This document shows, piece by piece, positions 26,034-35,690 of a stretch of 64,000 nucleotides of DNA. Source of the stretch: Methylosinus sp. PW1 (GTDB lineage: Bacteria > Pseudomonadota > Alphaproteobacteria > Rhizobiales > Beijerinckiaceae). The position numbers and the translations under genes were made by a program. The stretch spans positions 1 through 64,000 of the forward strand of contig NZ_JQNK01000008.1 in the NCBI RefSeq assembly GCF_000745215.1, read 5' to 3'. The notes below the pieces were generated by a model, which saw only the letters and a list, made by a program, of their open reading frames with translations, was not told where the DNA came from and ran no database searches. Numbering within the stretch: position 1 is the stretch's first letter; every line of letters starts with the position of its first letter.

Positions 26034-26283
26034 TCTCGCCCCGCTTCTCGAGGTCCGCGCCCAAAGGCGCGAATCACGCCTCGGAGACCCTACCATGACA
26101 ATAGACGTCGAATTACCAACGTCCTTCTAACGCAAGACGAAGAATAAGGCCAGAGCGTGGCTGTCGCCGCCGGCAAGAGCGCGGCGATCGTCTGTGAGGT
26201 TAACGATTGGTTGACGCCGGGAGACCAGAGCGGGTCAGGGTATCGAGCCCGGCGAATGCTGGACGCTCCCGATTCTCGTCTGC

Positions 26284-27234
26284 TCAGACCTTGCGGCCGA
26301 CCGAGAGAAAGCGCTCGGCGCGGGCCTCGACGATTTGCGCGCGGGAGAGATTGGCGAGGCCGGCCAGCGCATCGTCTATGCCTTCGCCCACGGCGGCGAC
26401 GGCCGTCTCGGGATCGCGATGGGCGCCGCCCGGCGGCTCGGCGACGATGACGTCGATAATGCCGAACTTCAGCAGGTCTTGAGCGGTGATCTTCATGCTG
26501 GTGGCGGCGTCCTGCGCCTTGGAGGAGTCGCGCCACAGAATGGAGGCGGAAGCCTCCGGCGAGGCGACCGTATAGACGGAATGCTCCAGCATCAGCACCT
26601 TGTTGCAGCTGGCGATGGCGATGGCGCCGCCGGAGCCGCCTTCCCCCACCACCACGGCGACATTGGGCACGCCCAGCGACAGCGACACGTCGATGGAGCG
26701 GGCGATCGCCTCCGCCTGTCCGCGCTGCTCGGCGTCTATGCCCGGAAAAGCGCCGAAAGTGTCCACCAGCGAGATGACCGGCAGGCCGAATCGGTCGGCC
26801 AGCTCCATGAGCCGGGCCGCCTTGCGATAGCCTTCCGGCCGCGCCATGCCGAAATTGTGCTCGAGCCGGCTCTCCGTGTCGGAGCCCTTCTCCTGGCCGA
26901 TGAGGCAGACCGGCTCGCCGCGAAAACGGGCGAAGCCGCCGACGATGGCGGAGTCCTCGCCGAACAGGCGGTCGCCGGCCAGCGGGGTGAACTCGCTGAA
27001 CAAAAGCCGCACATAATCGGAGAAATGCGGGCGCTGCGCATGGCGCGCGACCTGGATTTTCTGCGTCGGCGTGAGGCTGGCGTAGAGATCGGCCAGCGCC
27101 TTGTGCGCCTTGGCCTCCAGCTTGGCGAGCTCGTCGGCGATCGACACGCCGTCGCCTTTGGACAGCGCGCGCAGCTCTTCCACCTTGGTCTCCAATTCGG
27201 CGACGGGCTTTTCGAAGTCGAGATAGGAGCGCAT
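26284..27234 (-). CDS. accA: Acetyl-CoA carboxylase carboxyltransferase subunit alpha
   Basis: A 316-aa subunit that, with AccD, transfers CO2 from biotin to acetyl-CoA in the first step of fatty acid synthesis. Conserved segments are SYLDFEKPVAELE at the start, VDTFGAFPGIDAEQRGQAE and GEGGSGGAIAIASCNKVLML with the oxyanion-hole glycines. It has the normal length and is unlinked to other acc genes. The 250 bases downstream, up to the divergent lipoprotein gene start, hold no gene. Confidence 0.97.
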   Translation of the reverse strand: MRSYLDFEKPVAELETKVEELRALSKGDGVSIADELAKLEAKAHKALADLYASLTPTQKIQVARHAQRPHFSDYVRLLFSEFTPLAGDRLFGEDSAIVGGFARFRGEPVCLIGQEKGSDTESRLEHNFGMARPEGYRKAARLMELADRFGLPVISLVDTFGAFPGIDAEQRGQAEAIARSIDVSLSLGVPNVAVVVGEGGSGGAIAIASCNKVLMLEHSVYTVASPEASASILWRDSSKAQDAATSMKITAQDLLKFGIIDVIVAEPPGGAHRDPETAVAAVGEGIDDALAGLANLSRAQIVEARAERFLSVGRKV

Positions 27235-27632
27235 GAGGCGAACGACACGGGATTGCGGCTGGAAAGCCTAGCGAAGCGGCGCGGAAACTGGCCGTAACGG
27301 CGCGGGAAGTCAAGAACGCGCCCCTTATCCTTGCCCGCCGGAGGCGAAAACGCCGAATTTTTTCCTCGCCGCCCGAAAGCCGGCGATATCTTCTCCGCCG
27401 GGGAGGGAGAGCGGCGGTCGCCGCCTCGCGCCGGCGCAGCTCGAGCAAAATCCTTTCGCGGCGCAGGCGCGCGGCGCGGCGCGACGATTTGCCCTTTCGG
27501 CCGAAAGCGCGCTATCGCAGGGCGAAAGCGGCGCGCCGCGCTCTGCGCCACGCCATTGGCGCAATCTCGAGATTACTGCGCCCGAAAGCGACGCGACGCG
27601 CGAATGCGGCGCGACCAACGAGAGGACAGGAC
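27235..27632. other. Divergent intergenic region accA / BacA-like transporter
   Basis: About 400 very GC-rich bases between two divergently read genes, presumably carrying both promoters. Several chance reading frames cross it, but none has coding character. AGAGGACAG just before 27633 serves as ribosome-binding site for the transporter. No RNA element is recognised. Confidence 0.4.
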
Positions 27633-29732
27633 ATGCAGAGACTCGGAGCGGCCGTCGCCGTCTTCGCGGCGCTAACGCTCGCAGCGGGCGTTCACCTAGG
27701 CGACGCCAATCTCTTCCTCTTCGCCGCCGCCGCCGGGCTCTGCGCCTTCACCACCTGGCGCAGCGGCGCCATCTCGAGCTTTCTGAAGATATTCGTCTCA
27801 ATCTTCTCGGTGGAGACGATCGTCTTCGGCCTCGCGCGCCTGCTGGAGGCCGAGGGCCTGTGGCCCGCGGCGCTCGCCGATTACGCTCTGTCCGAGAGCT
27901 TGTCGCTCACCGTCGCCGTCTTCTCGATCATCGTCTTCGCGGTCTCGCATGTTCCTGTCGTGCGCGAGATGACGCGCATCGCCGATCTCTATTTCGACAG
28001 CAGCGACCGCGGCGAGGCGAACATATTCGGGCTCTTTCGATTCGGCGCGCGGGAGCGCAGCATCGCCGTCACGATGATCGTGCTGCTCGTGCTCATCAAT
28101 CAGGCGCAGGTCGGCGTCAATGTGCGCCTGTCCTTTTTCAATCGCGATTTCTTCAACGCGATCCAGGAGAAGAACGCCGACGCCTTCTGGCGCCTGCTGC
28201 TCTATGTCTTCACGCCTTGGGCCTTCACCTACATCATCAGCGCCGTGATCGAATTCGTCGTGCAATCGTTGATGATCATTCGCTGGCGGCGCTGGCTCAC
28301 CGAGCATTACGTCTCCCGCTGGCTCGGCGATCACACGCATTATCGAATGGCGCTCGCCGGCAGCCAGACCGACAATCCCGACCAGCGCATCGCCGAGGAC
28401 GTGAATCGCTTCATCGATGGCGGCACCGACGGCTACGGGATCTATTCCTATTCGATCCTGCTGATCCAGACGTTGAGCTCGCTCGTCTCCTTCTCCATCG
28501 TCCTTTGGGGCCTCTCCGGCAATTACGCCTTTCCGGGCACCGATATTTTCATTCCGGGCTTTTTGTTCTGGGTGGCGCTGCTCTATGCGGCGGTCGGCAC
28601 GGTGGTGACGCATCTTCTCGGCCGCACTCTGTCGGGCTTGTATTTCGAGCGCCAGCATCGCGAGGCGGATTTCCGCTTCTCGCTGGCGCGTTTGCGCGAA
28701 TATAGCGAGCAGGTCGCGCTGCTCTCCGGCGAGAAGGCCGAGCGCTCTTCGCTGGTGAGCCGCTTCACGGCGATCATCGTCAACTATCTGCGCATCGTCA
28801 CGACGCGCAAGAAAATGATCAGCTTCACGGCGACCTATGGGCAATTGTCGCCGATCATACCCTATCTGCTCACCGCGCCCTTCTATTTTGCCGGCAAGAT
28901 CAATCTCGGCGTGATGACGCAGACGTCGGGCGCCTTCGACAAGGTGCAGGACGCGCTGACCTTCTTCGTCAACTACTACACCTCGCTCGCCAATTTCAAA
29001 GCGGTGCTGGACCGCCTCTCCTCTTTCGACGAGGCGATCGAGCGCGCGGCGACATTGAGCGCCGCGGCGCCGAAGTTCGAGCGCGGCGCTTCGCCGGAGA
29101 TCGCCGTTCATGATCTCGCTCTGTCGCTTCCCGACGGGCGGCGCATCGTCGAGGCGCGCGATCTCGTGTTCCACCCGGCCGAATCGACGCTGCTGACGGG
29201 TCCCTCTGGATCGGGAAAATCGACTCTGTTCCGCGCCATCGCCGGCATTTGGCCCTATGGCGAGGGCCGCGTGCGCACGCCGGACGACGCCAATGTGCTG
29301 CTGCTGCCGCAAAAGCCCTATATCCCGATCGGCACGCTGGCCGCGGCCATCGCCTATCCGAGCGCGCCCGACGCCTTCTCTCGCCGCGCGATCGAGGAAG
29401 CGCTCGACGCCGCGCGGCTCGGGCCGTTCGTGCATCGGCTGGACGAGGAGGACGCCTGGTCGCAGCGCCTCTCCGGCGGTGAGCAGCAGCGCGTCGCCGT
29501 CGCCAGGGCGCTGCTCGCCGAGCCCGACTGGCTCTTCCTCGACGAGGCGACCTCTGCGCTCGACGAGAAGCTCGAGGGCGAGATCTACGCCATGCTGCGC
29601 GAGCGCCTGCCCAATACGACGATTATCTCCATCGGCCATCGCTCGAGCCTGCTCGCCTTCCATCAGCGCCATATCGCGATGGAGCAGGAGGCGGACGGAA
29701 CCTTCGCGCCGCGCGAAGCGGTGCTCGCATGA
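27633..29732 (+). CDS. SbmA/BacA-like ABC transporter with fused ATPase (vitamin B12/peptide importer type)
   Basis: A 699-aa half-transporter. About eight membrane segments in the first 440 residues include the SbmA/BacA-like region [19 protein letters not shown]-terminal ABC domain follows, with Walker [17 protein letters not shown], signature [16 protein letters not shown] and Walker [14 protein letters not shown]. Proteins of this build include mycobacterial Rv1819c, which imports vitamin B12 and hydrophilic peptides, and rhizobial BacA relatives. The ATG at 27633 gives a normal first membrane helix. It lies 3.4 kb from the cob operon, so corrinoid uptake is plausible but not shown. The stop overlaps rlmE by ATGA. 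Confidence 0.85.
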   Translation: MQRLGAAVAVFAALTLAAGVHLGDANLFLFAAAAGLCAFTTWRSGAISSFLKIFVSIFSVETIVFGLARLLEAEGLWPAALADYALSESLSLTVAVFSIIVFAVSHVPVVREMTRIADLYFDSSDRGEANIFGLFRFGARERSIAVTMIVLLVLINQAQVGVNVRLSFFNRDFFNAIQEKNADAFWRLLLYVFTPWAFTYIISAVIEFVVQSLMIIRWRRWLTEHYVSRWLGDHTHYRMALAGSQTDNPDQRIAEDVNRFIDGGTDGYGIYSYSILLIQTLSSLVSFSIVLWGLSGNYAFPGTDIFIPGFLFWVALLYAAVGTVVTHLLGRTLSGLYFERQHREADFRFSLARLREYSEQVALLSGEKAERSSLVSRFTAIIVNYLRIVTTRKKMISFTATYGQLSPIIPYLLTAPFYFAGKINLGVMTQTSGAFDKVQDALTFFVNYYTSLANFKAVLDRLSSFDEAIERAATLSAAAPKFERGASPEIAVHDLALSLPDGRRIVEARDLVFHPAESTLLTGPSGSGKSTLFRAIAGIWPYGEGRVRTPDDANVLLLPQKPYIPIGTLAAAIAYPSAPDAFSRRAIEEALDAARLGPFVHRLDEEDAWSQRLSGGEQQRVAVARALLAEPDWLFLDEATSALDEKLEGEIYAMLRERLPNTTIISIGHRSSLLAFHQRHIAMEQEADGTFAPREAVLA

Positions 29733-30439
29733 CGAAATCGGGCGCAGGGGGGCGCGAAGGCGGCCGCTCGCTGAAGGAGCGCGTGAAGACGGCGAGAAAG
29801 CGCTCGCTGTCCTCGACGCTCTGGCTCGAGCGCCAGCTCAACGATCCCTATGTGGCGCAGGCCAAGCGCGACGGCTATCGCTCGCGCGCCGCCTATAAGC
29901 TGCTGGAGATGGACGAGCGCTACAAGCTCTTCGCGCCCGGCAAGCGCATCGTCGATCTCGGCGCCGCGCCGGGCGGCTGGTCGCAGATCGCCGCGACGCG
30001 GGTGAAGTCGGCCGAGGGCAAAGGCAAGGTCGTCGGCATCGATCTTCTCGACATGGAGCCCATCGCCGGCGTCGAGTTCACCGTGATGGACTTCAATGAG
30101 GAGACTGCGCCGGAGCGGATCAAGGCCATGCTCGGCGGCGGCGCCGATGGCGTCATGTCGGACATGGCCGCCAACGCCACCGGCCATAAGCAGACCGATC
30201 ATTTGAAGATCGTCGCGCTCGCCGAGCTGGCGGCGGATTTCGCTCGCGATGTGCTGGCGCCGGGCGGCTTTTTCGTCGCCAAAGTGCTGCAGGGCGGCAC
30301 GGAGCATCAATTGCTCGCGGCGCTGAAGCGCGATTTCGCGCAAGTGCGCCATGTGAAGCCGGCGGCGAGCCGCGCCGATTCCGCCGAGCTCTATGTTCTC
30401 GCCACCGGATTTCGCGGCGGCCGACAGGAGCGCTTCTAG
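29729..30439 (+). CDS. rlmE: 23S rRNA 2'-O-methyltransferase RlmE (FtsJ/RrmJ)
   Basis: A 236-aa SAM-dependent enzyme that methylates the 2'-O of U2552 in 23S rRNA. The SAM site is [12 protein letters not shown], and the K-D-K-E catalytic set is visible in [31 protein letters not shown] and [12 protein letters not shown] basic N-terminal extension of about 50 residues is usual in alphaproteobacteria. It overlaps the upstream transporter by ATGA and ends 4 bases into the convergent MFS gene. Confidence 0.95.
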   Translation: MTKSGAGGREGGRSLKERVKTARKRSLSSTLWLERQLNDPYVAQAKRDGYRSRAAYKLLEMDERYKLFAPGKRIVDLGAAPGGWSQIAATRVKSAEGKGKVVGIDLLDMEPIAGVEFTVMDFNEETAPERIKAMLGGGADGVMSDMAANATGHKQTDHLKIVALAELAADFARDVLAPGGFFVAKVLQGGTEHQLLAALKRDFAQVRHVKPAASRADSAELYVLATGFRGGRQERF

Positions 30440-31854
30440 GCCGATCCGTCGGCCTCGATCGGCTGCTCGATCGATTTCTTGCCGGTCAGCCCCTCTCCCG
30501 CCGTGGGCGCGAGCCTGCGGAAAATGAGGACGGAGGAGGCCGAGACCGCCGTCACCGCGAGAAAAGCGGCGTCGAAATCCGTGAGCCGCAGCGCGCCGCC
30601 GCCATGCAGCGCGCTCGCCGTCTCGAGCGTCGCGGCGGCGAGCGAGACGCCGGCCGACAGGGCCAATTGCTGCCCGGCGGAAGCGAAGCTCGTTGCCCGG
30701 CTCATCGCCTGAGGCTCTATATCGGCATAGCCGATCGCGTTCAGCGCCGTGAATTGCAGCGAGCGGAAGAAGCCGCCGACGAGCAGCAGGCTCATGATGA
30801 TCCAATGCGGCGTTTCCGGCGAGAACAGCGCGTTGAAGCAGAAGAAGCCCGCCGAGATCAGCGCATTGACGACGAGCACGCGGCGGAAGCCGAAGCGGCT
30901 CAGAATGGGCTGCGCCGTCGTCTTCATCGCCATGGCGCCGATGGCGGCGATGAAGGTCAGCGAGCCCGATTGAAACGCCGTGAGGCCGAAGCCGGTCTGC
31001 AACATCAGCGGCAGCAGGAATGGCGAGGCGCCGAGGCCCGTGCGAAACAGAAAGCCTCCGATGATGGAGGCGCGGAAGGTCGGCACGCACAGAAGGTCGA
31101 GATCGATGATCGGATGCGGCGCCCGCCGCGCATGGCGCACATAGAGGAGGAGCGCGATCGCTCCCGCTGCGACCAGCCCCGCCGCGGCCGGCGCCGGAAC
31201 GATGCGCTGGCCGAGCGCGCCGAGGCCGAAGACGAGGCTCGACAGGCCGAAACCCGAGAGCAGAAAGCCGCGAATGTCGAGTGGCGGAACGCTCTCCTCG
31301 CGCAGATCGGGAATGTATCGCGTGACGAGCGCGACGCCGAGCAGGCCGATCGGCACATTGATCCAGAAAATATAGCGCCAATGGAAATAAGTGGCGATGA
31401 AGCCGCCGAGCGGAGGCCCCACCACCGGGCCGATCAGCGCCGGAATGGTGAGATAGGCGAGCGCGCGCACCAGATCGTGACGCGGCGCGACGCGCAGCAG
31501 CACCAGCCGTCCGACCGGAACCATCATGGCCCCGCCGAGCCCCTGGACCACGCGCGCCGCCACCACGCCGGCGAGCGAGGCGGAGAAGCCGCAGAGAATG
31601 GAGCCGAGCGTGAAGACGAGGATCGCCGCGCGAAACACCCGCCGCGCGCCAAAGCGATCGGCGACCCAGCCGGAGAGCGGAATGAAGACCGCGAGCGAGA
31701 GAAGATAGGAGGTGAGCGCGAGCTTCAGAGCGATGGGGTCCTCGCGCAGATCGGCGGCCATTGCGGGTAGGGCGGTCGCCAGCACGGTTCCGTCGAGATT
31801 CTCCATGAACAGCGCGGTCGCGATGATGAGCGGCGTGGCGGCGAAGGAAGGCAA
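30436..31854 (-). CDS. MFS drug-exporter family protein (DHA2/EmrB-like)
   Basis: A 472-aa membrane protein with at least 12 hydrophobic segments. It shows the EmrB/QacA-type motif [21 protein letters not shown] and motif C-like [15 protein letters not shown]. The N-terminal [16 protein letters not shown] is typical of DHA2 exporters, which expel drugs or other small molecules by proton antiport. No adjacent regulator or membrane-fusion partner gene is present, so the substrate cannot be guessed. Its stop overlaps the end of rlmE on the other strand. Confidence 0.88.
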   Translation of the reverse strand: MPSFAATPLIIATALFMENLDGTVLATALPAMAADLREDPIALKLALTSYLLSLAVFIPLSGWVADRFGARRVFRAAILVFTLGSILCGFSASLAGVVAARVVQGLGGAMMVPVGRLVLLRVAPRHDLVRALAYLTIPALIGPVVGPPLGGFIATYFHWRYIFWINVPIGLLGVALVTRYIPDLREESVPPLDIRGFLLSGFGLSSLVFGLGALGQRIVPAPAAAGLVAAGAIALLLYVRHARRAPHPIIDLDLLCVPTFRASIIGGFLFRTGLGASPFLLPLMLQTGFGLTAFQSGSLTFIAAIGAMAMKTTAQPILSRFGFRRVLVVNALISAGFFCFNALFSPETPHWIIMSLLLVGGFFRSLQFTALNAIGYADIEPQAMSRATSFASAGQQLALSAGVSLAAATLETASALHGGGALRLTDFDAAFLAVTAVSASSVLIFRRLAPTAGEGLTGKKSIEQPIEADGSA

Positions 31855-31971
31855 CGGACCCCTTGTCTTTCGAGCGGATCGGCGCGGCGCGGCCGCGGCG
31901 GGAGCCCTCCTTATGCGCCTATTCTCGAAGCGCCGCCAATGGCCCGGCCAATGGCCGGCCTCGACGGCGCT

Positions 31972-32009
31972 CGCCCCGTCGCCCGAGGCGTGGCTCAGGC
32001 GACGGGGCG
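31972..32009. repeat. 12-bp perfect inverted repeat downstream of the His-rich gene
   Basis: CGCCCCGTCGCC at 31972-31983 pairs exactly with GGCGACGGGGCG at 31998-32009, around a 14-base loop. It lies 8 bases beyond the stop of the minus-strand His-rich gene and could fold as a transcript-ending or stabilising hairpin, but no T run follows on either strand. Confidence 0.5.
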
Positions 32010-32016
32010 CTCCGCG

Positions 32017-32235
32017 TCAGATCGTCTGCTGGGGAGCGGTCCAGCCGGCCGTGCGCCAGCTCTGCTCGAGGCCCCAGCGCCAATGATGATGATGGCGCCA
32101 ATGATGGTGGTGATGATGGCGCCAGTGGTGATGGTGATGGTGGTGATGATGCCGATGGTGGCCGCGGGCGGAGGCCACGCCGGGCAGCATCAGCGCGCCG
32201 ATGAGGGCCGCCGCATAAACCATAGGTCGAAACAT
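32017..32235 (-). CDS. Small secreted histidine-rich protein
   Basis: A 72-aa protein. The start at 32235 gives MFRPMVYAAALIGALMLPGV, a signal peptide with cleavage expected after ASA. The mature part of about 50 residues is dominated by three clusters of consecutive histidines with Arg and Trp between them, then a short tail (LEQSWRTAGWT). Such sequences bind Ni, Co, Cu or Zn in the periplasm. The Nramp metal transporter gene lies 127 bases upstream on the same strand, which supports a metal role. Upstream in-frame codons to 32343 lack coding character. It matches no family I can name. Confidence 0.7.
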   Translation of the reverse strand: MFRPMVYAAALIGALMLPGVASARGHHRHHHHHHHHHWRHHHHHHWRHHHHWRWGLEQSWRTAGWTAPQQTI

Positions 32236-32362
32236 GCCGTTCTCTTCCCTTCTGGCGAGGCGGCCCCCAGCGCCGCCTCGGCCGGGGAGGAATGTCGCCC
32301 GAGACAGGATCGTTCCGGCTGCGGTCGGGGCGAGGCCCGGCATGGTGAAGGGGCGGTAAAAA

Positions 32363-33688
32363 TCAGCCGGCGATCGCGTCGAAGATCAGCTTGCCGTTGA
32401 GCGCGATGATGGCCACGGCGATGACGGCGGCGACGATTGTGGCGCGGCGCGGCGCTGCGAGCTCACCCATCAGCCGGCGCGAGGCGGTGAACCAGACGAG
32501 CGGCACGACGGCGAAGGGCAGAGTGAAGCTCAGCACCACCTGGCTCAGCACCAGCAGCCGGCCGGCAGCCTCCTCGCCCGAGATCAGCGTCACGCCGACG
32601 GCCGGGACGATGGCGATGAGCCGCGTCACCAGACGGCGAAGCGCGGGCTTCATGCGCAGCTCGACGAAGCCTTCCATCACGATCTGCCCGGCCAGCGTCG
32701 CCGTGACGGTGGAGTTGAGCCCGCAGGCGATGAGGGCGATGGCGAAGAGCTTGGCGGCGATCGGCGCGCCGAGCAGCGGGGCGATCAGCGTGTAGGCCTG
32801 GCCGAGCTCGGCGACCTCCGTATGGCCGGAGGCGTGGAAGACAGCGGCCGCCAGCACGAGAATCGAGCCGTTGATGACGAGCGCGAAGAGCAGCGCCAGC
32901 GAGCTGTCGAAAATGGCGAAGTCGATCGCCTCTCGCCGCTCGGCCGAGCTGGCGCCGACGTCACGCGTCTGCACGATATAAGAGTGCAGGAAGAGATTAT
33001 GCGGCATCACCGTCGCGCCGAGAATGCCGAGGCCGATATAGAGCATCTCGGGATTTTCGATCAGCGCGCGGCTGGGGACGAGGCCGGCGGCGACCTCGTG
33101 GAGATCGGGCCGCGCCAGCAGCAGCTGACCGCCGAAGGCCAGCGCGATGATTCCGAGCATGGCGACGACGAAGAGCTCGATCTTGCGGAAGCCGAGGCGC
33201 TCGAAGGCGAGCACGAGGAAAGTGTCGAGCAGAGTGACGACGACGCCGAAGGCGAGCGGCAGGCCGAACAGCAATTGCAGGCCGATCGCCGTGCCGATGA
33301 CCTCGGCGAGATCGGTCGCCAATATTCCGGCCTCGGCCAAGAGCCAGAGCCCCACAGAGGCGGAGCGCGGAAATTGGCGACGGCAGGCGCTGGCGAGATC
33401 GAGGCCGGTGGCGAGGCCGAGCCGCGCCGTCAGCGATTGCAGCACGATGGCCATGAGGCTGGACAGAACGGCGACGAAGAGCAGCGCCGTGCCGAATTTG
33501 GAGCCGCCGGCGAGGGCGGTCGCCCAATTGCCGGGGTCCATATAGCCGGTGGCGACGAGATAGCCCGGCCCCAGAAAGATGAAGAGGCGACGAAAGCCGG
33601 CGGTCTCGCGCGGCACGCGCACAGAGCCGCGCATGTCGCCGCGCGTCGCGCCGAGCGTAGCGGAAATTTCGGGCGAGACGGCGTGCAT
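32363..33688 (-). CDS. mntH: Nramp-family divalent metal (Mn2+/Fe2+) transporter
   Basis: A 441-aa membrane protein of the Nramp family importing Mn2+ or Fe2+ with protons. The metal-site motif DPGN occurs in GYMDPGNWATALAG on helix 1, and MPHNLFLHSYIVQTR on helix 6 supplies the other ligands (the Ala/Cys-Met position reads VMPH). About 11 membrane segments are seen. The ATG at 33688 (MHAVSPEISATLG) is chosen because the in-frame extension up to 33949 has no family character. It may be co-transcribed with the His-rich gene downstream. Confidence 0.92.
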   Translation of the reverse strand: MHAVSPEISATLGATRGDMRGSVRVPRETAGFRRLFIFLGPGYLVATGYMDPGNWATALAGGSKFGTALLFVAVLSSLMAIVLQSLTARLGLATGLDLASACRRQFPRSASVGLWLLAEAGILATDLAEVIGTAIGLQLLFGLPLAFGVVVTLLDTFLVLAFERLGFRKIELFVVAMLGIIALAFGGQLLLARPDLHEVAAGLVPSRALIENPEMLYIGLGILGATVMPHNLFLHSYIVQTRDVGASSAERREAIDFAIFDSSLALLFALVINGSILVLAAAVFHASGHTEVAELGQAYTLIAPLLGAPIAAKLFAIALIACGLNSTVTATLAGQIVMEGFVELRMKPALRRLVTRLIAIVPAVGVTLISGEEAAGRLLVLSQVVLSFTLPFAVVPLVWFTASRRLMGELAAPRRATIVAAVIAVAIIALNGKLIFDAIAG

Positions 33689-34163
33689 GAGGCGACCTCT
33701 GCTGCGCCCGCCCGAAGGCGAGCCACTCGGGACGATATAGGCCCCTCCCGCCGCATGCGCCAGCCGGCTAGAGGTCGGCTTTTCACGCTCGCCCCCGCTG
33801 CGGGCTGCGGGCGATGCGACGGACCGGGTCGATTCTATGTCGCAGTGCGTAGCCGGATGCGTCGAGCCGGCGCCGAGCCTGCGGCGAAACGCTAAAATTT
33901 GTGACCTTGTTGCAACAGTCGCCGAGATAGTTTTCTGCGAGCCGGGCAAAGAGCCACATGCCCCTTTTCAGCCATAAACGCTGCGCTAATCTCGGCTCGT
34001 CACAAGGTCATCGAGGACAAGGGAGACGCCTTCCGCGCCGGCTCGTCGCGGGAGAAGGCTCTTTACGTTCTCAAAGCCTGTCGTCGATTTCGGCGGTGAC
34101 GATGGCGGTGTTGGTGCGCGGCGTTGTCGAGACGCCCGCGGCGTTGCGAAAGTCAGATCCTCG
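33689..34163. other. Divergent intergenic region mntH / exoR-like gene
   Basis: About 475 bases between divergent genes, expected to contain both promoters. A near-perfect palindrome TTGTTGCAACAG lies around 33908-33919 and could be an operator for a metal or stress regulator, but it matches no site I can name with confidence. No RNA gene is seen. Confidence 0.35.
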
Positions 34164-35045
34164 ATGATCGTGTTTCTCCAGGCGATTGCGTCGACGGTGG
34201 GGCCGCGCGGGCGTCGTGGGACGCTGCTTCTAGCGCTCGGCTGCGCGACGGTCGGCTCCCTCGCGGCAGGCCGCGCCGCCGCCTTCGACGCGTCGGAGCC
34301 GCGCTCCCTCGCCGCCGCCACCCAGCCGTTGACCATGTTCAAGGACCCGCGCGCCGCTCTCGCCGCCGGGCTCGAGAGCTATCACGCCGGCAACACCAAA
34401 AAATCGGTCGAGGCTCTGCGCTACGCCGCCGACGGCGGCGAGTCGCTGGCGCAATGGAAGCTCGGCCGCATGTATGCCGATGGCGACGGCGTCGCCCGCG
34501 ACGACGCCAAGGCCTATTCCTATTTCGCCAAGCTGGTCGAGCATTTCGCCGACGACGAGCCGAGCCCGCGCGAGCGGCTGATGGCGGCCGGCGCCTTCGT
34601 GGCCGTCGGCGTCTATTATCTCGAGGGGATCGCCGCCGCGAAGATCATGCCGGACGCCGGCCGCGCTTTCGATCTCTTCCGCTACGCCGCGACCTATTTC
34701 GGCAACGCCGACGCTCAATATAATCTCGCGCGCATGTATCTCGACGGCAATGGCGTCTCCAAGGACGCCCGTCAGGCGGCCAATTGGCTCGATCTCGCCG
34801 CGCGCAAGGGCCATGCGCCGTCGCAGGCGCTGCTCGGCCATCTGATGTTCAATGGCGAGGCCGGCGGTCCCCCGCAGCGCGCCCGCGGGCTCATGTATCT
34901 CACGCTGGCGCGCGAGGCGGCCGGCGATCGGCCGACCGATCAATGGATCGTCGAGCTGCATTCCCGCGCGCTGGCGCGGGCGAGCGAGTCGGACCGCAAG
35001 TCCGCCGTGGCCATGCTCGAATATTATCTGACGCGCCGGGACTAA
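34164..35045 (+). CDS. Periplasmic Sel1-repeat protein, ExoR-like
   Basis: A 293-aa protein with an N-terminal signal region (TLLLALGCATVGSLAAG, ending before FDASEP) and several Sel1-type repeats: KKSVEALRYAADGGESLAQW, RMYADGDGVARDDAKAYSYF, RMYLDGNGVSKDARQAANWL, then HAPSQALLGHLMFNGEAG. The repeat order and the closing segment ESDRKSAVAMLEYY resemble rhizobial ExoR, a periplasmic regulator that restrains the ExoS/ChvI two-component system controlling exopolysaccharide and motility. That identity is by resemblance only. It is a single gene with a good terminator after it. Confidence 0.72.
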   Translation: MIVFLQAIASTVGPRGRRGTLLLALGCATVGSLAAGRAAAFDASEPRSLAAATQPLTMFKDPRAALAAGLESYHAGNTKKSVEALRYAADGGESLAQWKLGRMYADGDGVARDDAKAYSYFAKLVEHFADDEPSPRERLMAAGAFVAVGVYYLEGIAAAKIMPDAGRAFDLFRYAATYFGNADAQYNLARMYLDGNGVSKDARQAANWLDLAARKGHAPSQALLGHLMFNGEAGGPPQRARGLMYLTLAREAAGDRPTDQWIVELHSRALARASESDRKSAVAMLEYYLTRRD

Positions 35046-35072
35046 GCCCCTTTCTCGAGCCGAGAACAGCGA

Positions 35073-35111
35073 GGCGATCCCGGAGCCGTCAGGCCCCGGG
35101 GTCGCCTTTTT
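35073..35111 (+). terminator. Rho-independent terminator after the exoR-like gene
   Basis: GGCGATCCCGG and CCGGGGTCGCC form a stem with one mismatch around a loop of about 12 bases, followed by TTTTT. It begins 28 bases after the stop of the Sel1-repeat gene. Confidence 0.85.
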
Positions 35112-35280
35112 GCGTCGCGCTCTCGCTTCCTTTCCCCCCAGCCTGACTAATTTTGTCGCGCGCGCACATGCCGCATTGTGTCTCGAAAAGAGTTGGTGTA
35201 GGCTGACGCCGATGCGACGCTTTGCCGCGCATCAAGTGCAAAAAAACAAAATAAAGCACCAACATTCGGAGGATCGTCAC

Positions 35281-35463
35281 ATGTCAACAATCGGACACAG
35301 CAGCGCTGAGATCGGCAAGACCGTCCTGTGGCTGGTCGGAATTGTCGCTTTCGTCATCATCGCGCTGACGAAGGTCCCGGACTGGATTTCCCCCGCCGGC
35401 ACCAACGGCACGGGCAACGGCAGCGACCCGGGCGTCGGCCGCACCGTGAAGATGATTCAGTAA
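35281..35463 (+). CDS. 60-aa single-span membrane protein, unknown
   Basis: An ATG at 35281 is preceded by CGGAGGATCGTCAC, a strong ribosome-binding site. The peptide begins MSTIGHSSAEIGKTVLWLVG, has one membrane segment (about residues 14-30, VLWLVGIVAFVIIAL), then PDWISPAG and a Gly/Asn-rich tail ending VKMIQ. The upstream 100 bases are distinctly AT-rich (AAAAAACAAAATAAAGC), as in an active promoter region. No family is recognised. The gene stands alone between a terminator and the convergent serA. Confidence 0.65.
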   Translation: MSTIGHSSAEIGKTVLWLVGIVAFVIIALTKVPDWISPAGTNGTGNGSDPGVGRTVKMIQ

Positions 35464-35570
35464 TCACGACGATCCTTCGCCTTTCGTCTGCGGCTTCGCC
35501 GACCCTTTTCGCGGAGCCCACGGCATGGCGTTGATCGCCGACTGTTAAAAGTCGCCACTCGATCCGCCTC

Positions 35571-35602
35571 CTCCGCCCCCTTGTCGCGACAAAGGGGCGG
35601 AG
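35571..35602. terminator. Symmetrical hairpin between convergent genes
   Basis: CTCCGCCCC and GGGGCGGAG pair around TTGTCGCGACAAA, which is itself palindromic, giving a nearly continuous stem. It lies between the 60-aa gene (plus) and serA (minus), about 90-110 bases from each stop. It could stop transcription from both sides, though only a distant T stretch is present on the minus strand. Confidence 0.45.
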
Positions 35603-35690
35603 TGAGGGGGACGAGGAGGCGCCGGGGAGGAGACCTTCCCGACTCGCGAGCACGCCGCCTGCGGCCTCGCCGCCCCCCTTGAAGCGCAGC

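Noticed and set aside
27798..29672. A 624-codon minus-strand frame opposite the BacA-like transporter
   Set aside because: The composition is rich in Arg, Glu and Gly with no hydrophobic core or motif, while the plus strand encodes a well-defined ABC transporter.
32085..32160. Tandem gatgatg/ccaatgatg pattern that could be taken for a microsatellite or CRISPR-like repeat
   Set aside because: It is the His-codon clusters of the small secreted protein read on the other strand; the units are 3 bases and irregular, with no spacer structure.
33900..33925. Operator for a Fur/Mur-type metal regulator before mntH
   Set aside because: TTGTTGCAACAG is palindromic but does not match a metal-regulator box I know, and it lies over 200 bases from the mntH start.
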